From contig JANUWF010001477.1 in assembly GCA_026120185.1 (NCBI GenBank), positions 248,001-312,000 on the forward strand: a stretch of DNA of 64,000 nucleotides, given 5' to 3'. This DNA is from Voacanga thouarsii. Its lineage: Eukaryota > Streptophyta > Magnoliopsida > Gentianales > Apocynaceae. A program made the translations under genes and the position numbers. Numbering within the stretch: position 1 is the stretch's first letter; the number at the start of each line of letters is the position of its first letter. Below the pieces are notes generated by a model. The model saw only the letters and a list, made by a program, of their open reading frames with translations, was not told the origin of the DNA and did no database searches. Of the stretch, positions 1 to 11,612 are shown piece after piece.

Positions 1-703
1 TGGTAAGCCTAGCCACCTTTTAATTTTCATCCAAATAGTAGCAGAAATAGAGCACTTGAAAAATAAATGGTTAGTCGTTTCTAGATGTGACTTACACAGT
101 GGACATGACATGTCATCAAGTCGGAACACAAGTGCATCCTTGGTCTTCAGCCTTCCCCTAGTACACAACCAAAGAATGAATGAGTGCTTAGGGGTAAGAC
201 CCTGCTTCCAAATAGTATTAGCCTAATATACCCTCAATGTAGTTGGCCTCAGATATTCATAAGCTTGAGAGGTGAATGAGTCAGTACCCATAGCCCAAGT
301 GTGAAGAAGATCAGCCGCACTATGAATATCCTGTTCCCAGTCCAATATCATGTCTCTAATTGATAGCAGTCTACGAAATAGAGGGGAATGGTCCCTGTGA
401 TGATCAATCTCCCAAAATGATCTACCATTCATATAGTAGTGGTCTAACCATTTGACCCACAAGGATTGTTTCTCAGCTTGTAAGTCCCAAATGATTCTAG
501 ACAATAATGCCCCGTTCCAAGCTTGTAAATTTCACAAACCAAGTCCACCTTTAGTCTTGGGAAGACAAATATCTTTCCAGGTAACTAATGCATTTTTTGA
601 GTTCCACAAAAAAATCCTTAGCCATCCTATCCAGCTGGCAAATAACAGCTGACGGAGTAGGAAGAATGGACAACCAGAAACACTCAACATCTTGAAGAAT
701 AGA
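1..703 (-). pseudogene. LINE ORF2 C-terminus with zf-RVT domain, cut by the window edge
   Basis: Minus-strand frames here match the region after LINE RT: the WKDICLPKTKGGLGL block (about 520-580), then a segment with WVKWLDHYY, then the zf-RVT pattern (HSFILWL, a CPLC pair and a HLFFKC pair) at about 10-190. Frameshifts separate these pieces. The protein runs off at position 1, still inside zf-RVT. This zinc-binding region is the usual C-terminus of plant LINE ORF2; its exact role is poorly defined. Confidence 0.85.
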
Positions 704-1945
704 CTAGATCAATTGGAGTTGCCCAGCATAAGAAAGAGAACGTGCAGACCATCTCGTAATGTATGAGCCAATTCTATCAAGCAATGGTTTGCAGAATGTT
801 AGCCTTATTTTACCATTAATCATTGGTAAGCCAAGGTAGCGAAAAGGAAGTTCCCCAATAGGAATGCTCGTGTCATCCAGAATACTCTCTTGAGCAGTCC
901 TTGGGATCCCAGCAAGATAAATGTTTGACTTATCCTTGTTAATTTTAAGGCCCGAGCAACTCTTAAATACTTTCAAGCAGTCAAGGAGTATACGGACAGA
1001 AGAACAATCACCCCTAGCAAACAACATCAGGTCATTCACAAATGCAAGGTGAGTAATCCTTAATGGCTCACAGTTGGGATAATATCTGAATAAAGTCCTA
1101 AGTGTGTGCACTTTAACAACTCGTGAGAAATATTCCAAGCAAATGACAAGCAGCAAAGAAGAGATCGGATCTCCTTGGCACAGACCTTTAGCACCTCTAA
1201 AGAAACCCTGCACAGTCCCATTAATAGCAACATAGAAAGAAGTAGTGGTCACATACTGCTCAATCCAGTTCACGAAAATATATGGGAACCCAATTTCTGT
1301 AAGTAATTCCAGTAAGAACTCCCAGTTAACTGAGTCATATGCCTTCTTTAAGTCCACTTTAATCGTACATCTAGGAGAAACTATTGTCCTACTATACGCA
1401 CGCATAAGCTCTTGAACCAGGAGGATGTTATCACTCATGAGTCTGTCTTGAATGAAAGCTATCTGGGAGATGTCTACAAGATGCGGAACAACCAATTTAA
1501 GCCTTTCTGCTAAAATTTTAGAAATAATCTTGTACACCACGTTGCAGCAAGAAATTGGCCGATAATCTCCCACCCTCTCTGCATGTTCAGACTTGGGAAC
1601 CAGAGTAATAATAGAATGGTTGATCTGTTTTAGTAATCTGCCAGATGTGAAGAATTCCCTAACAGTATCACATGGATTCTGTACAACTATACCCCATGCT
1701 TTCTTGAAAAATAAGGCAGAATAACCATCTGGACTTGAAGCTTTGCAGTAACCAATATCCCATAAGGCCAATTTAATATCTTGGATAGTGATATCCCTAA
1801 TCAAGTCATTCTTTAGGTCATTAGGAACCATTGGCCCAGCAGGAACATAGTCCACATTGATTTCCTGGCAACACACCTTAGTCCCTAGTAGGCTCCGATA
1901 GTATTCCACAAATTCATTAGCAAGAGCCTTAGGACTGTCAGTCAT
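704..1945 (-). pseudogene. LINE ORF2, reverse transcriptase domain with altered active site
   Basis: A 413-codon open stretch carries the LINE RT blocks: LVPKSEHAERVGDYRPISCC, a KVDLKKAYDSV block holding the first catalytic Asp, the GLCQGDPISSLLL thumb/fingers motif, and the block that should hold the Y/F-A-D-D box. That box reads AFVNDLMLF here: Ala became Val and the first Asp became Asn, which should abolish polymerase activity. The domain is unusually long and open for such a decayed element. It joins the endonuclease through a frameshift near 1985 and the zf-RVT region through a stop at 704. Confidence 0.93.
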
Positions 1946-3074
1946 GTAACCATCTTCCTTGAGAATCGACGCAATGAAGCTCTTTTTTTTTAACGAGTAT
2001 TTTTGTCAGCTTCAGCAACATACTTACCTTTTGCAAGTTGTTGGTAGAACTTCATTTCTGCCTCCTCAAGACACCATGCAGACCATTTACACTCCTTGAA
2101 CTGTACAATAAGATTATGATCCACAGGGTTCTCAAGTAATAGCTGTTGGGCATTAAGTACAACTATGTTTGCTTGTTCAACATGACCAGACAGGTGAGAG
2201 AATTCCAGTCTATTTAATCTCTGCAAGTCCCGCTTTAGCTCTTTCAACCGATGGCATAGAGTGAATTGGTGAAATCCCATGTATGTCCGATCCCATACTC
2301 CCGTGACAATATTATGGAACGAGTCATGGTCAGCCCAAAAATTAAGGAACCTGAATGGACGAGTAGATCCTCCGATGTTGTCCACAACTAACCAAATGAT
2401 GGGCTATGATCAGAAAGAAACCCAATAGGGAGGAATTCCACCGATGCCTGGAATGGGCATTGGAACCAAGCATCATTACCCATAACTCGATCAAGTTTAG
2501 ACCACACTCTTGAATTAGTCCAAGTAAATCACGGCCCGATATATGGAAGGTCCTCCAGACCAGTATCAGCACATAATGATGCAAAGTCCCTAATTTCATA
2601 TGTAGTAGGCATGGTATCACTGAGTTTATCATCCACATGTAAATAAGTATTAAAATCACCCATAAGGATCCATGCCTTTGATAACGAGGAAGATAAGTAC
2701 TCAATCTCGTTCCACAAAGTCCTTCTAGCCACAACAAAATTGTAAGCATAGACGAAAGTAAAGAAATAAGCAACATGAGAAATCTTACATGTGATGCGAA
2801 TAGCGATAGCCTGAGGCGAGCAGTGGAATAAGTTGACATCCACCTTTGCCCTATTCTAGAAGATGACTATTCTACCCCCATCAGCTTTAACCATGTGATG
2901 TAAAATCGACCAATTACAAAAATTGTGTTGAAGAATATTATCTAACCCATCTATAGTCAACTTTGTTTCCAGTAATCCAATGACGTCTACACGATGTTTT
3001 GAGATAAATTCTCTTACCCCGTGTTGCTTGAGGGTCATGTTGAACCCTCGAATATTCCATGATGCAACTCTCAT
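1946..3074 (-). pseudogene. LINE ORF2, endonuclease (EEP) domain, broken
   Basis: Starts at ATG 3074 with MRVASWNIRGFN, the classic N-terminus of plant LINE ORF2 endonuclease. Motifs in order are LLETKL (metal-binding Glu), GDFN, LDRV and SDHSP, so the catalytic set of the exonuclease/endonuclease/phosphatase fold can still be seen. This domain nicks target DNA to prime reverse transcription. Two in-frame stops interrupt it: TAG near 2859 after VIF, and TGA near 2529 before FTWTN. The linker to the RT (1990-2385) is open, followed by a frameshift at a run of A/T near 1985. Confidence 0.9.
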
Positions 3075-4080
3075 GGTGGACTAATTAGTGCCTTTTTGGC
3101 ACCAATCAGGTCAACACTACTTTGAGCATATTTCTTCCATACTGAACGAATAAATTGAGTGGCCTGCACGGTTGCCTTACCTGTATTCACCATAGCCATT
3201 GGAATTTCTTCAGGGCTGCTAACCTTTCCAGCAGTAGAGACCGACTTATTACTACCAAATTGGACATGCCTTCGTAAGTTTGATCTCATCCGTGGACATC
3301 CTATACGCCTTGTCCTGGACTTGCCCCTTATATCCTTAAACTGGTTTTGTTGCCCAACTGATGCTGATGGTGCTTCATTAGCTGTAGCGCCACCATTGGC
3401 CAGTATGTCTCTGGTTAATTGCTTGTCTAGCCTATGTACATTACCATCAGCCACAGATTGTATGCTGTGTATTTGGTCATCATCATTACATTGGGCAGGC
3501 TATTTCCCCTTATCAGTACGTGTCTGCCTTGTTTGAGGAGGAGAAGTTGATCTCAGCATCTGTCCGACCGATGCAGCAAGGGCCTTGGCCTACTCATTTA
3601 ACGTTTGTTAGTTTGGTCACCACTGGGTTTCATCAACTGTTCTCTCTTTTTCATTTTTCCCCCCATACAAGCCTCTGTAACATGGCTGAATTTGCAACAA
3701 AAATTATAGTAGGATGGTTCAAACTCAAACCTCACAGTTTGCTGTTTGATCTTGCCGGATGGTAATCTTATTGGCACCACTTTCACTACGGGCTTAGACA
3801 TATCAACTTCCACTAGAACTCTAGCATAGGACAGACGATCAAATGTTGCTATAAGCATATCAGTCATAATTGGGATACCAATAGCAAAAGCAATTTTACT
3901 AAGAACCTTCATATTCCAGCAACTAAGAGGCAAAGCTGGGAACGTGACCTATATTGGCATTATACTCACCTCTTCCAGGGAAAAATCAAATTCTGACGGC
4001 ATCTCCTTGAGCATGAGTGATCTCCCAAATACTGCATAAGGCCCTCCATAGAGAACCGCATCTCTTTGGCATTTTATTTT
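3071..4080 (-). pseudogene. LINE ORF1 remnant (DUF4283-type RNA-binding protein with zinc knuckle)
   Basis: The minus-strand translation from about 4080 reads through the DUF4283 pattern: a VLYGGPYAVFGR block, then the segment around PALPLSCWNMKVLSKIA. A zinc knuckle of CX2CX4HX4C spacing follows (about 3640-3690), with its first cysteine replaced by Tyr and the usual Gly by Ser. A TAG stop near 3949 replaces the residue before the VTFP motif. The C-terminal part (3071-3454) is a basic, Ser/Thr-rich tail without a recognisable domain; its stop overlaps the ORF2 start. ORF1 proteins of this family bind LINE RNA to form the ribonucleoprotein. The N-terminus upstream of 4080 is not readable in one frame. 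Confidence 0.85.
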
Positions 4081-4903
4081 ATTTCAATGCTTCAATTTTC
4101 AGCTTTAAAGTTTTACAATTACAACATGATATATTCCAGCAGGGCTGTTTTTCCTTCTCCCCCCCTCCCGGGTCCAATGGCCTTCATAATGTTATTCACC
4201 TTTTTGACACTTTTTGTTCATCTCATGAGCCCTCTTTTGGCTTTCTTATTTGAATATTTTTCTTAATCAAAATCACAAAACCAGTAAATATGTAATATAG
4301 TGGGTGTTATTACTCTATCGCTTAGAATTTTTTGCAAAGAATTACTCTTGAAATTATGAAAACAATATATATTGTTAGATTACAATATATTTATAGTCTA
4401 TATAAATATTTGGGTTAAAGGAAAAATTCCTTTTAAATTTTGGCCACTTTTGCAATCTCACCCCGCATTTTACAAAATGCTCAATTATACAGCTCTAAGT
4501 AATAAAACATTTCTATATTACCCTTTATTAAAAATCTAACAGTCAACTTTATGATTAATTGTTAATCGGGACTTTATTGCAAAATGGTAAAATTTAAAAA
4601 CTTATTTAAAAAATTTAAAAATAAAAATTCTTTACGATATTTTCTTTTGTTTTATTTCATTATTTTTTGAAATTCTTTGTTTCTTCCTATTCTTCCTACT
4701 TTTTTTTTTTTTTTGTTTTTGAGGAGGAGGGAGAAAATAAAAATTATATAAATACCAATCTCAATTTTTTTTAATCTAGGAAGAAAATATTTTACAAACC
4801 GAGCTAATGATTTGTCCATTTGTTAATCCTTATAATAATATTACGTCCATTTGTGAAAAGTGGTAACTAAATTGATTGGATGTATCTTTTATCATACAAT
4901 ACG

Positions 4904-4953
<50 letters not shown>

Positions 4954-5130
4954 CAAAAAGTGCTTTCTTTTGTCTTAGATATAAATTTTACTCTTTTATT
5001 TTTATTTTTAAAAAAAACTTGTCAATGTATTGCTACGAATTGACTTTTGAGTATGTAAATTTTTCAAAGTAGACTTATTATTATATGAATAGGTTAGTTG
5101 GTTAGAAACATTTGTTATTAGATGAAAGTT
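4081..5130. other. AT-rich spacer without a recognisable gene
   Basis: About 1 kb between the LINE and copia H. It contains no domain-bearing frame. Polypyrimidine and poly(A/T) tracts and one TA microsatellite are the only structure I can see. The missing 5' part of the H 5' LTR should lie here but does not. Confidence 0.7.
4906..4948. repeat. (TA)n microsatellite
   Basis: About 21 uninterrupted TA dinucleotides. Confidence 0.97.
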
Positions 5131-6454
5131 TTAGATCGATCAATTAGAAGGTTATAATTATTGACTTCAATAATTGCAATTAGTCTAAGAGTGTAATTAT
5201 ATTCTTTTAGTGGAGTGAAACGTAATTAATAAATTATTTTTGGACTGACAAAATAATTTACTGGAGTTTAGTCTAATTGTATCTGGTCAGGTCCTTTTAG
5301 TGGCTCTTAATTATGGGATAATAATCAATTATAAATTTTTATAATTTATTAATGTAAAATTGCAAGAAACAAAGATCATATTTGAGATGGAATAGGATAA
5401 GTTAAAATAGTTGCACCCAACTATACTTGTCTAGTTCTATCGAGATTCGTATTTGATATAGAGTCAGATATATGGAGATGGTTGGAAATTTCCAACTATA
5501 TATAATAGTTTAAGACTCTGTATCAGGGTTATGTGAGCTACAACGTTGTCTTAGTTTTTGTAAGTCCACCCTCTATAAAGAGAGATAAAAAAATATAATT
5601 AGCAATTTTCTAGAGCATTACTAGAAGGCCAAATGTTTCTCGAGTTGTATCTTTGGAGATAATACACTTTAGGAAAAATTATGATTTGCGACGGCTGCAT
5701 GACCATAACTAATTTACGATGGGACAGCGGCAACAATGAAAACAGCAACAAGGTTTGACCAGCTATCATAAAACCCTCCTTAATTGAGATGACTATAGCA
5801 AAACCTTCACCAATTGCAATGGATTTGCAATGGTTATCGTAAAACCCTCGCTATTTGTGAAGGTTAAATAGAACCATCGTAAAACCCTCAGAAATTAGAG
5901 ACGGTTTAGTGATGGAGTTTTGTAATTATATATTAAAACTAAATAATTGAAAAAATCATCTAAAAATCCTCTTAAATTGTGACAGATTTGTTATGGCTCA
6001 AAAATAAATTTAATTTTTTTTTAAAATTTTCAAAGGAACCATCGCAAAACCCTCTCCAATTAGTGATGGTTTAGCTACTGCTTTTGGTAATTATACTTAA
6101 CACACAAATAATTGTAAAAGCCATTGCAAAACCCTCGCTAATTGCGATGGCTTTGCGACTACTCAATAATAAATTTAATTTTTTCAGATTTTCAAAGGAA
6201 CCGTCGTAAAACCCTCGCAAATATTAAGGACGGCCTTTGATAATTATACATTAACACTAAATAACTGAAAAAATCATTGCAAAACCCTCGCAAATTGTGA
6301 AAACCGAGAACATGAATTTTAGCTGGGCCAATTTTTTGCTGTCGCAAAATGCAAAATTTCCTGTAGTGATATCTATGAAGGTAAAATTCATTTCTCGCCT
6401 ATTTATAAAATTTAATATAGCTGACATGTAAATATATCGATCCTATTTCTAGCA
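5131..6454 (+). repeat. 5' LTR fragment of copia H
   Basis: From TTTTAGATCGATC onward it aligns with 9282-9947, apart from the CACTA insertion at 5665-6368. It ends CTAGCA just before the PBS. A TATA-like TCTATAAAG lies at 5572-5580; the 3' LTR has TCTACAAAG at the matching place. Confidence 0.88.
5665..6368. mobile_element. Small non-autonomous CACTA (En/Spm-like) element with TSD ATA
   Basis: The left end reads CACTTTAGGAAAAATT, and the right end in reverse complement reads CACTACAGGAAATTTTGC. Both continue into TTTGCGAC. The 3-bp sequence ATA flanks both ends (5662-5664 and 6369-6371), the 3-bp target duplication expected for CACTA elements. The paralogous 3' LTR of H shows the unoccupied site near 9864 (GACAGTATCAATG). 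The interior has about ten diverged copies of an AAAACCCTCGC-type motif in both orientations, like CACTA subterminal repeats. No transposase is encoded, so it would depend on an enzyme supplied elsewhere. Confidence 0.95.
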
Positions 6455-6456
6455 AT

Positions 6457-6470
6457 TGGTATAAGAGCCA
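6457..6470 (+). other. Primer-binding site of copia H
   Basis: TGGTATAAGAGCCA lies two bases after the LTR end. It differs at one position from the plant initiator tRNA-Met site TGGTATCAGAGCCA. It would prime minus-strand DNA synthesis. Confidence 0.85.
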
Positions 6471-8087
6471 TTGGTTTGATATATTTTTATATGTTAAGAT
6501 TAAATCTTTTGTGCATATATTAGTTAAGTGGTGTAGGAATAATTCATTTATGTTCATGGGGAATGGTTTAATTAATTCAAAATAATTTTATGGCCATTGT
6601 TTTTATTTGATGAATATGTATAAGTATTATCGAGTCTTGTAACAAAAGGGGTGGATTAGTCTCCATGTTTCTCTTTTGAATTTTTATTTTTATTACTTTT
6701 ATAGCTAAAAAAAATTGTATATATTACTAGAGCACGAAGAAGGAGAAGAAGAATTGCTATTACGTGTGTAGGATTGAGACTGCAACTTTGTCTCCTGCGT
6801 CGTTGTGCTTTCTGGTACCACTATGTGTTTGTCTTCTATTGTTAGGCTAGTCCACTACTGGGCTAGCAGATCTAAAGGTATGTTGGAGTAGCAATTTGGT
6901 CAGCTGTGGCCAGAAGGTCAAGCTGGCATTGGGCTAGTGGCCTTGGGTCTTGGCTTGCTCTAGTGCAAGGAGATCGGTCAGACGTCTAGGCCATTTGGCC
7001 TTGGCTAGGCAGACTCTTGGACAGGCACCCGCTAGGCCTAAGTACCTAGGCCAGCAACTAGGCCATTCCCTTTAATTAAAAAAAAAAAAAAAGGAGGAAA
7101 CTTGCCGTTGATCCATGGTTTTATGTTTGAAGGCCCTAAGTTAACCATTGAACTACTAAATATCTTTTGATGGTGACTTACTTCAACAAATTAATATTGC
7201 AGAAGTTTGAAAAGTTGCCTATTTTGTTAGCCAATTAATATTTCGATTGTAATTTTCCAATATTTTTTCTTGTGTCTAGGTTGGCCATAAAATTATTTTT
7301 ATTTTATAGTTTTACTATATTTTATTATTTTGATTTAATTATGTATCATTCATGTTAACATGTCATATAATTTTTATTTACACCGCTCTAGGTACTATTT
7401 TGTTATGCATAATTTTTTTATTTATTTATTAAAAAAATTAAATGTAAAATGGTTAGTTTTAATTAACATTAGGCCTTCCCTACTAGCCCATTAGTAAAAT
7501 TAACGTTTGTCTTGCACCATTTTAGATTGTCTCTCTATAGGAATGCTACGCCATAGTGGTTACTAGATTGTGCCCATTTTTTTTTTTTTTATAAGTTTAA
7601 TTCATTCACTATTACCCTGTAGGTGATGTGATTGGATTGGAAAGTTTATTTAAAAAAAATATATGAATATAGGGGTTTGACTTAAATCAAAGACATTATA
7701 AGGACTTTCTATAAAATATCCAAATGATGTCTATGATGGTTAAAATATTAACGACACTAAAACTAATATTGCATTTAGATGAAAAACATATTAATTTTAG
7801 TGGAAGGGTCTAAACCTAATTGTAAGTACTATTGTTATCTCCTATAGAGGTACATATTACTTTGGGATTTTAGGTTGTGGATTCTGGCCTAACTCTAAAT
7901 CACATTGTTATTTCCTATAGAGGTGCATGTTACTTCGGAGTTTTAGGTTACTGTAATTTGATTGTAATTCTATTTACTACTTAAAATATTATCATATTGA
8001 TCATGCATCATGTTACAATGTTTTATATTAATCATGCATTATGATATGATATTGGCTCATATGTTTTATTTTATTTAATTTCAAAAA
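6471..8087 (+). other. Untranslated leader of copia H
   Basis: There is no domain-bearing frame. A GC-richer island at 6840-7070 is packed with short CTAGGCC/TTGGCC-like words. An imperfect direct repeat of about 65 bases (around 7800-7870 and 7870-7945) shares CCTATAGAGGTACAT-like sequence. A poly(A) run lies at 7077-7092. Confidence 0.6.
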
Positions 8088-8526
8088 ATGACTTCCAACA
8101 CATTATCCCTAATCTTAACAAAGAACAAACCGGATGGAGAAAATTTTATTGATTGAAAAAGAAAACTAAGAAAACTAGATGTAGAGGCTGAATATATGGC
8201 AGCTTGTGAGGCAGCTAAAGTAGTAGGGTTGAAGAAGTTCTTAATAGAACTTGAGGTGGTTCCCCCTGTATTTCAAGCCATTAGTTTGTACTGTGATAAC
8301 AGTGGTGCAGTGGCATATGCAAAACAACCACGCAACCATCCGCGTGGTAAACACATTGAATGAAAATATCATCTACTTAGGGAGATTTTTCAACGTGGAG
8401 ATGTAGAAGTATGCAAGATTTCTTTTGTTGAAAATCTTGCTAATTCTTTTACTAAAAGTGTACATGTAGCAGTTTTTGGAAGTCATATTGAAAGTATGGG
8501 TATTTCTGACATGTCCCATTTCTTTA
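8088..8526 (+). pseudogene. Copia H gag N-terminus fused in frame to RNase H C-terminus
   Basis: ATG 8088 opens a copia gag start (a SLILTKNKPDG block, about 8103-8135). After about 30 codons the same frame becomes the end of copia RNase H: DVEAEYMAACEAAKVV, then the YCDNSGAVAYA block, a HPRGKHIE block and NLANSFTK. Protease, integrase and RT are gone. Two TGA stops break it, at 8151-8153 (expected Trp after FID) and after KHIE near 8362. The join near 8174 keeps the frame, so one internal deletion probably made it. No function is expected. Confidence 0.92.
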
Positions 8527-8528
8527 GG

Positions 8529-8544
8529 ACAAGTGGGAGAATTT
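8529..8544 (+). other. Polypurine tract of copia H
   Basis: ACAAGTGGGAGA directly precedes the 3' LTR. The same tract occurs before the 3' LTRs of copia A and B in this window. It primes plus-strand DNA synthesis. Confidence 0.9.
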
Positions 8545-9947
8545 TGTTACATATGCCCTTCGAGTAAATACAACGAGATTTGTATTTTGAAATTAAATAA
8601 AGTATGTTTTTTTATATATTTATATATATGTATCAGTTTGTTTGTCTACGAATTATTTAAATATTATAAATAAAGTGTTTATTTGTTAAACATAGAAAAA
8701 CTTGGTTTATAATTTAATTCGAAATAAATTATCTGCGATCTAAAATAATTATAGGCAGTTTATTTTATTGAGATCATCTTGATTTTATTGAAGTTTATCT
8801 TTGAGTTTGGTAATAAAATTAAGGACATATTTTGATATATTGGATAGGACTATAAATGTTAAGTTAGTGGAATGGACCATACAAATTAAACATTATATGA
8901 TTGTTGTACATAAAACCATAATCCTAAGCAAATAATAATCTATACTTATTAACTTGAAGTTCCTTAAGTTTCTAAAGAATGACATTAATTTAATAATCAC
9001 TATATAGGTATCTTGGGAAATTAAAGTGAAATAAATATGGAATAATTATTCTGCAATATGGAATCCGTTACCTTTAATAGATAAGATCATTTCCTCATAA
9101 GTTCTTGTAAGGGATAGTTAAATGTGAGCTCAGTAATTTAATAGTGCATATTGAATTCAATTTGTAGGTGTGATGTGATCACATAATACTGTCAAATTGA
9201 AAATGAGAATTGAGGATTTGAATAAGGGGCATAGTGGTCATATTGCCTCATTCAAAGTATTATATTAATTGACGGGGGTAATTTGTTAGATCAATCAATC
9301 ATAATGATATAATTATTGACTCCAATAATTGTAATTAGTCTAAAAGTGCAATTATATTCTTTTAGTGGAGTAGAACGTAATTAATAAATTATTTTTGGAT
9401 TGACAAAATAATTTATTGGAGTTTAGTCTAATTGTATCCTATCGGGTCCCTTCAGTGGCTCCTAATTATGGAACAATAATCAATTATAAATTTTTATAAT
9501 TTATTAATGTAAAATTGCAAGAAATAAAGATCATATTTGAGATAGAATAGGATAAGTTAAGATAGTTGTACCAAACTATACTTGTCTTGTTCTATCGGGA
9601 TTTGTATTTGATATAGAGTCAAATATATATAGATAGTTGGAAATAGCCAACTATATGTGTGTGTGTATTAGTTTAAGTATCTATATCAAGGTTACGTGAG
9701 ATATTACGTTGTCTCAGTTTTTGTGAGTCCACCTTCTACAAAGAGAGATAAAAAAACAAGTTAGCAATTTTTTGGCCCCGAGAGATTACACTGAAAAAGA
9801 CTTAGGGGTCTGGAGCATTACTAGAAGGCCAAAAGTTTCTCAAGTCATATATTTGGAGACAGTATCAATGAAAGTACAATTTGTTTCTCACGTAATTATA
9901 AGATTTAATCTAGTTGACATATAAATATATTGATCCTATTTCTAATA
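8545..9947 (+). repeat. 3' LTR of copia H
   Basis: About 1.4 kb, starting TGTTACATATGCCC, which resembles the copia A and B LTR starts. Its last 665 bases match the 5' LTR fragment and preserve the empty site of the CACTA insertion. It ends TCTAATA; the 5' copy ends TCTAGCA. Confidence 0.88.
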
Positions 9948-10412
9948 GAAAGGCCTTACATTATTTCACAATATCTTAAGATGAAGAATTATTGCAATTA
10001 CTTTTCAAAAAAATCTTGTATTGGGCATTGAACTCTTCTACATGGTTTAAATGAGGGAGAGAGAACATTATATTGCATTCAAAGGGACTACGACTTGACT
10101 AGAAAGCAAGATGTCATGTAGAAGAGTAATGCTCCAGACCTATCACTAGCTATTCAAGCCGACCTAAATGTTTTCTTTTTCCTTTTAATTAGAAATTATT
10201 TTGTTGCAATAACTATTAAGATAATAAATTAATTAAGACTAAATTAATCATTTTTATAAATTAATACTACATTAATTTATGATTTTAAATTAACAATAAT
10301 ACTAAAAAATAAAAAGTCATTAAAGCTATTCTTTTTACTACTTAGGCTAAATAAATTCCTATTGGGATTTTGGTTTCCCATTCTTGCAAAAGTTCTTTCC
10401 TATGTTAAAAAT
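9948..10412. other. Spacer between copia H and element G
   Basis: AT-rich, with no recognisable gene or repeat. AAAAT (10408-10412) directly precedes the first LTR of G and would be the left target duplication; the right partner is lost. Confidence 0.6.
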
Positions 10413-10491
10413 TGTAACATACCTCCCGTTTTGTATGTAAATAGGTACAATTAGTTTGTTTGACAAGAAGACAAAAATTGCTATAAATAGC

Positions 10492-10500
10492 ATGGGAGAA
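10492..10500 (+). promoter_or_regulatory. TATA box in LTR1 of G
   Basis: TATAAATAG is conserved at the matching place in all three LTRs (10492, 56712, 61237). It is followed by a conserved GGTTGAGAGGCCTTTAGGCA block that probably spans the transcription start. Confidence 0.7.
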
Positions 10501-11374
10501 CCGGTTGAGAGGCCTTTAGGCAACCAAAAACCAGCTACAAACAAGGAAAAATAAGGAAGAGAAAAGAAAAAGAAATAGAGAGAAAGGAGAGCGAGAAAAT
10601 TTGAGAGAAAGAGAGAGAAGGGGAGGAAAGAAAGCTTAGATTTTCTTGCTTTGAAAATCAATGAAATACAAGGCAGTCCATTGTAAAGAATTGTTGACAA
10701 CTTAGCGAATATTTATCTTGCTAAGCAATAAGTGATTTGAGATGAGTCCCATGATTTTTAAATCCTGATTCAACTAGGTGTTTTCTAAATACTATGATTG
10801 TGCAATTCCTGAGTTTGTGAAATACTTGGATTGTTAATTCCTTTTGGATGATGAAATAATTGCGATATAATGAAATGCATTTTGGATATACAATTTTGTG
10901 TTATCCTGACATATTTAAAGCGAAGTTTTAGAAATTAACATTCCTTAGTTTTCAAATCTTTTGGAATCACAAAGTATTTTTCTGATACGAATAAATGTTT
11001 TCCTGATACAGATTCATGTTTTTTGGATATATTCAAGAAAACATTTTTACTTGAGATTTGTGGGCATCGATTGCTAGATTTTAATATAAATCCTTTTTCT
11101 TGATGATTTATGTGTTACAAAGCTTTTCTACATGGAAAACCATGTTTTACGCACTATGCAAGTTTCCTAAATTTGGAAAAACTATATTTAAGTATGATTT
11201 TATGGTTAGACTCGAGTAGGATTATTTTCTACAAATGAATCCGAGGGTTTAGAATATGTTATAGTTGGACTGAGGAATTTTGAAACGTTTTATGAGTCAA
11301 CTAAACTTTGGTTTTCTAGACTCCATTTTGATTACGGAATATTCATAAAATCAAATACAAGTATTTCACCAAAT

Positions 11375-11612
11375 CCCGGGCTATAGAAATGCTCACGGAG
11401 ACGCCGTCACTTCGATCGTGGCGGGACAATGTGTGCCTTGTGCGTGCCTTGGCATCTGTGCGCTCTCGGTGCTGGCCCGCGGGCTCCCCATTTGACCGGT
11501 CTTGAAACACGGACCAAGGAGTCTGACATGTGTACGAGTCAACGGGCGAGTAAACTCGTAAGGTGCAAGGAAGCTGATTAGCAGGATACCCCCGAGGGGT
11601 GCACCGTTGATT
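11375..11612 (+). pseudogene. 25S rRNA gene fragment inserted in LTR1 of G
   Basis: A 238-bp GC-rich block in an AT-rich LTR reads as the 5' third of plant 25S rRNA. It includes the highly conserved TTGAAACACGGACCAAGGAG and TCTGACATGTG segments, then CGAGTCAACGGGCGAGTAAA. The other two G LTRs lack it. AAAT flanks both sides (11371-11374 and 11613-11616), and joining the flanks gives a plausible uninterrupted LTR, so it looks like an insertion with a 4-bp duplication. Differences from the rRNA as I remember it are mainly C-to-T and G-to-A, as expected of methylated, silent DNA. It is not a functional rRNA gene. Confidence 0.93.

Larger units (their letters stand above)
1..4080 (-). mobile_element. 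LINE (plant L1-type non-LTR retrotransposon), 3' end outside the window
   Basis: Read on the minus strand, this block has the order of a plant L1-like LINE: ORF1 (DUF4283 plus zinc knuckle), then ORF2 with an apurinic-type endonuclease, a reverse transcriptase and a zf-RVT C-terminal domain that runs through position 1. ORF1 ends and ORF2 begins at an overlapping ATGA (3071-3074), a layout compatible with termination-reinitiation. Several stops, a frameshift near 1990 and a changed RT active site show it is dead. The 5' boundary is not clear; recognisable coding similarity stops near 4080. The 3' end, poly(A) tail and target-site duplication lie left of the window. Confidence 0.93.
5131..9947 (+). 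mobile_element. Ty1/copia element H, internally deleted, truncated 5' LTR
   Basis: Two direct repeats (5131-6454 and 9282-9947) flank a PBS-like site, a short internal region with a gag start fused to RNase H, and a polypurine tract. The layout is LTR, PBS, leader, gag/RNase H remnant, PPT, LTR. The 3' LTR begins TGTTAC at 8545 and ends TCTAATA near 9947. The 5' LTR lacks the first roughly 740 bases present in the 3' copy, so the left end was lost and no TSD can be tested. All of the rest of gag, protease, integrase and RT is missing. Confidence 0.88.

Noticed and set aside
5750..6330. AAACCCT-like repeats suggesting telomeric DNA
   Set aside because: The word is embedded in longer diverged CACTA motifs (AAAACCCTCGC) and not in tandem TTTAGGG arrays.
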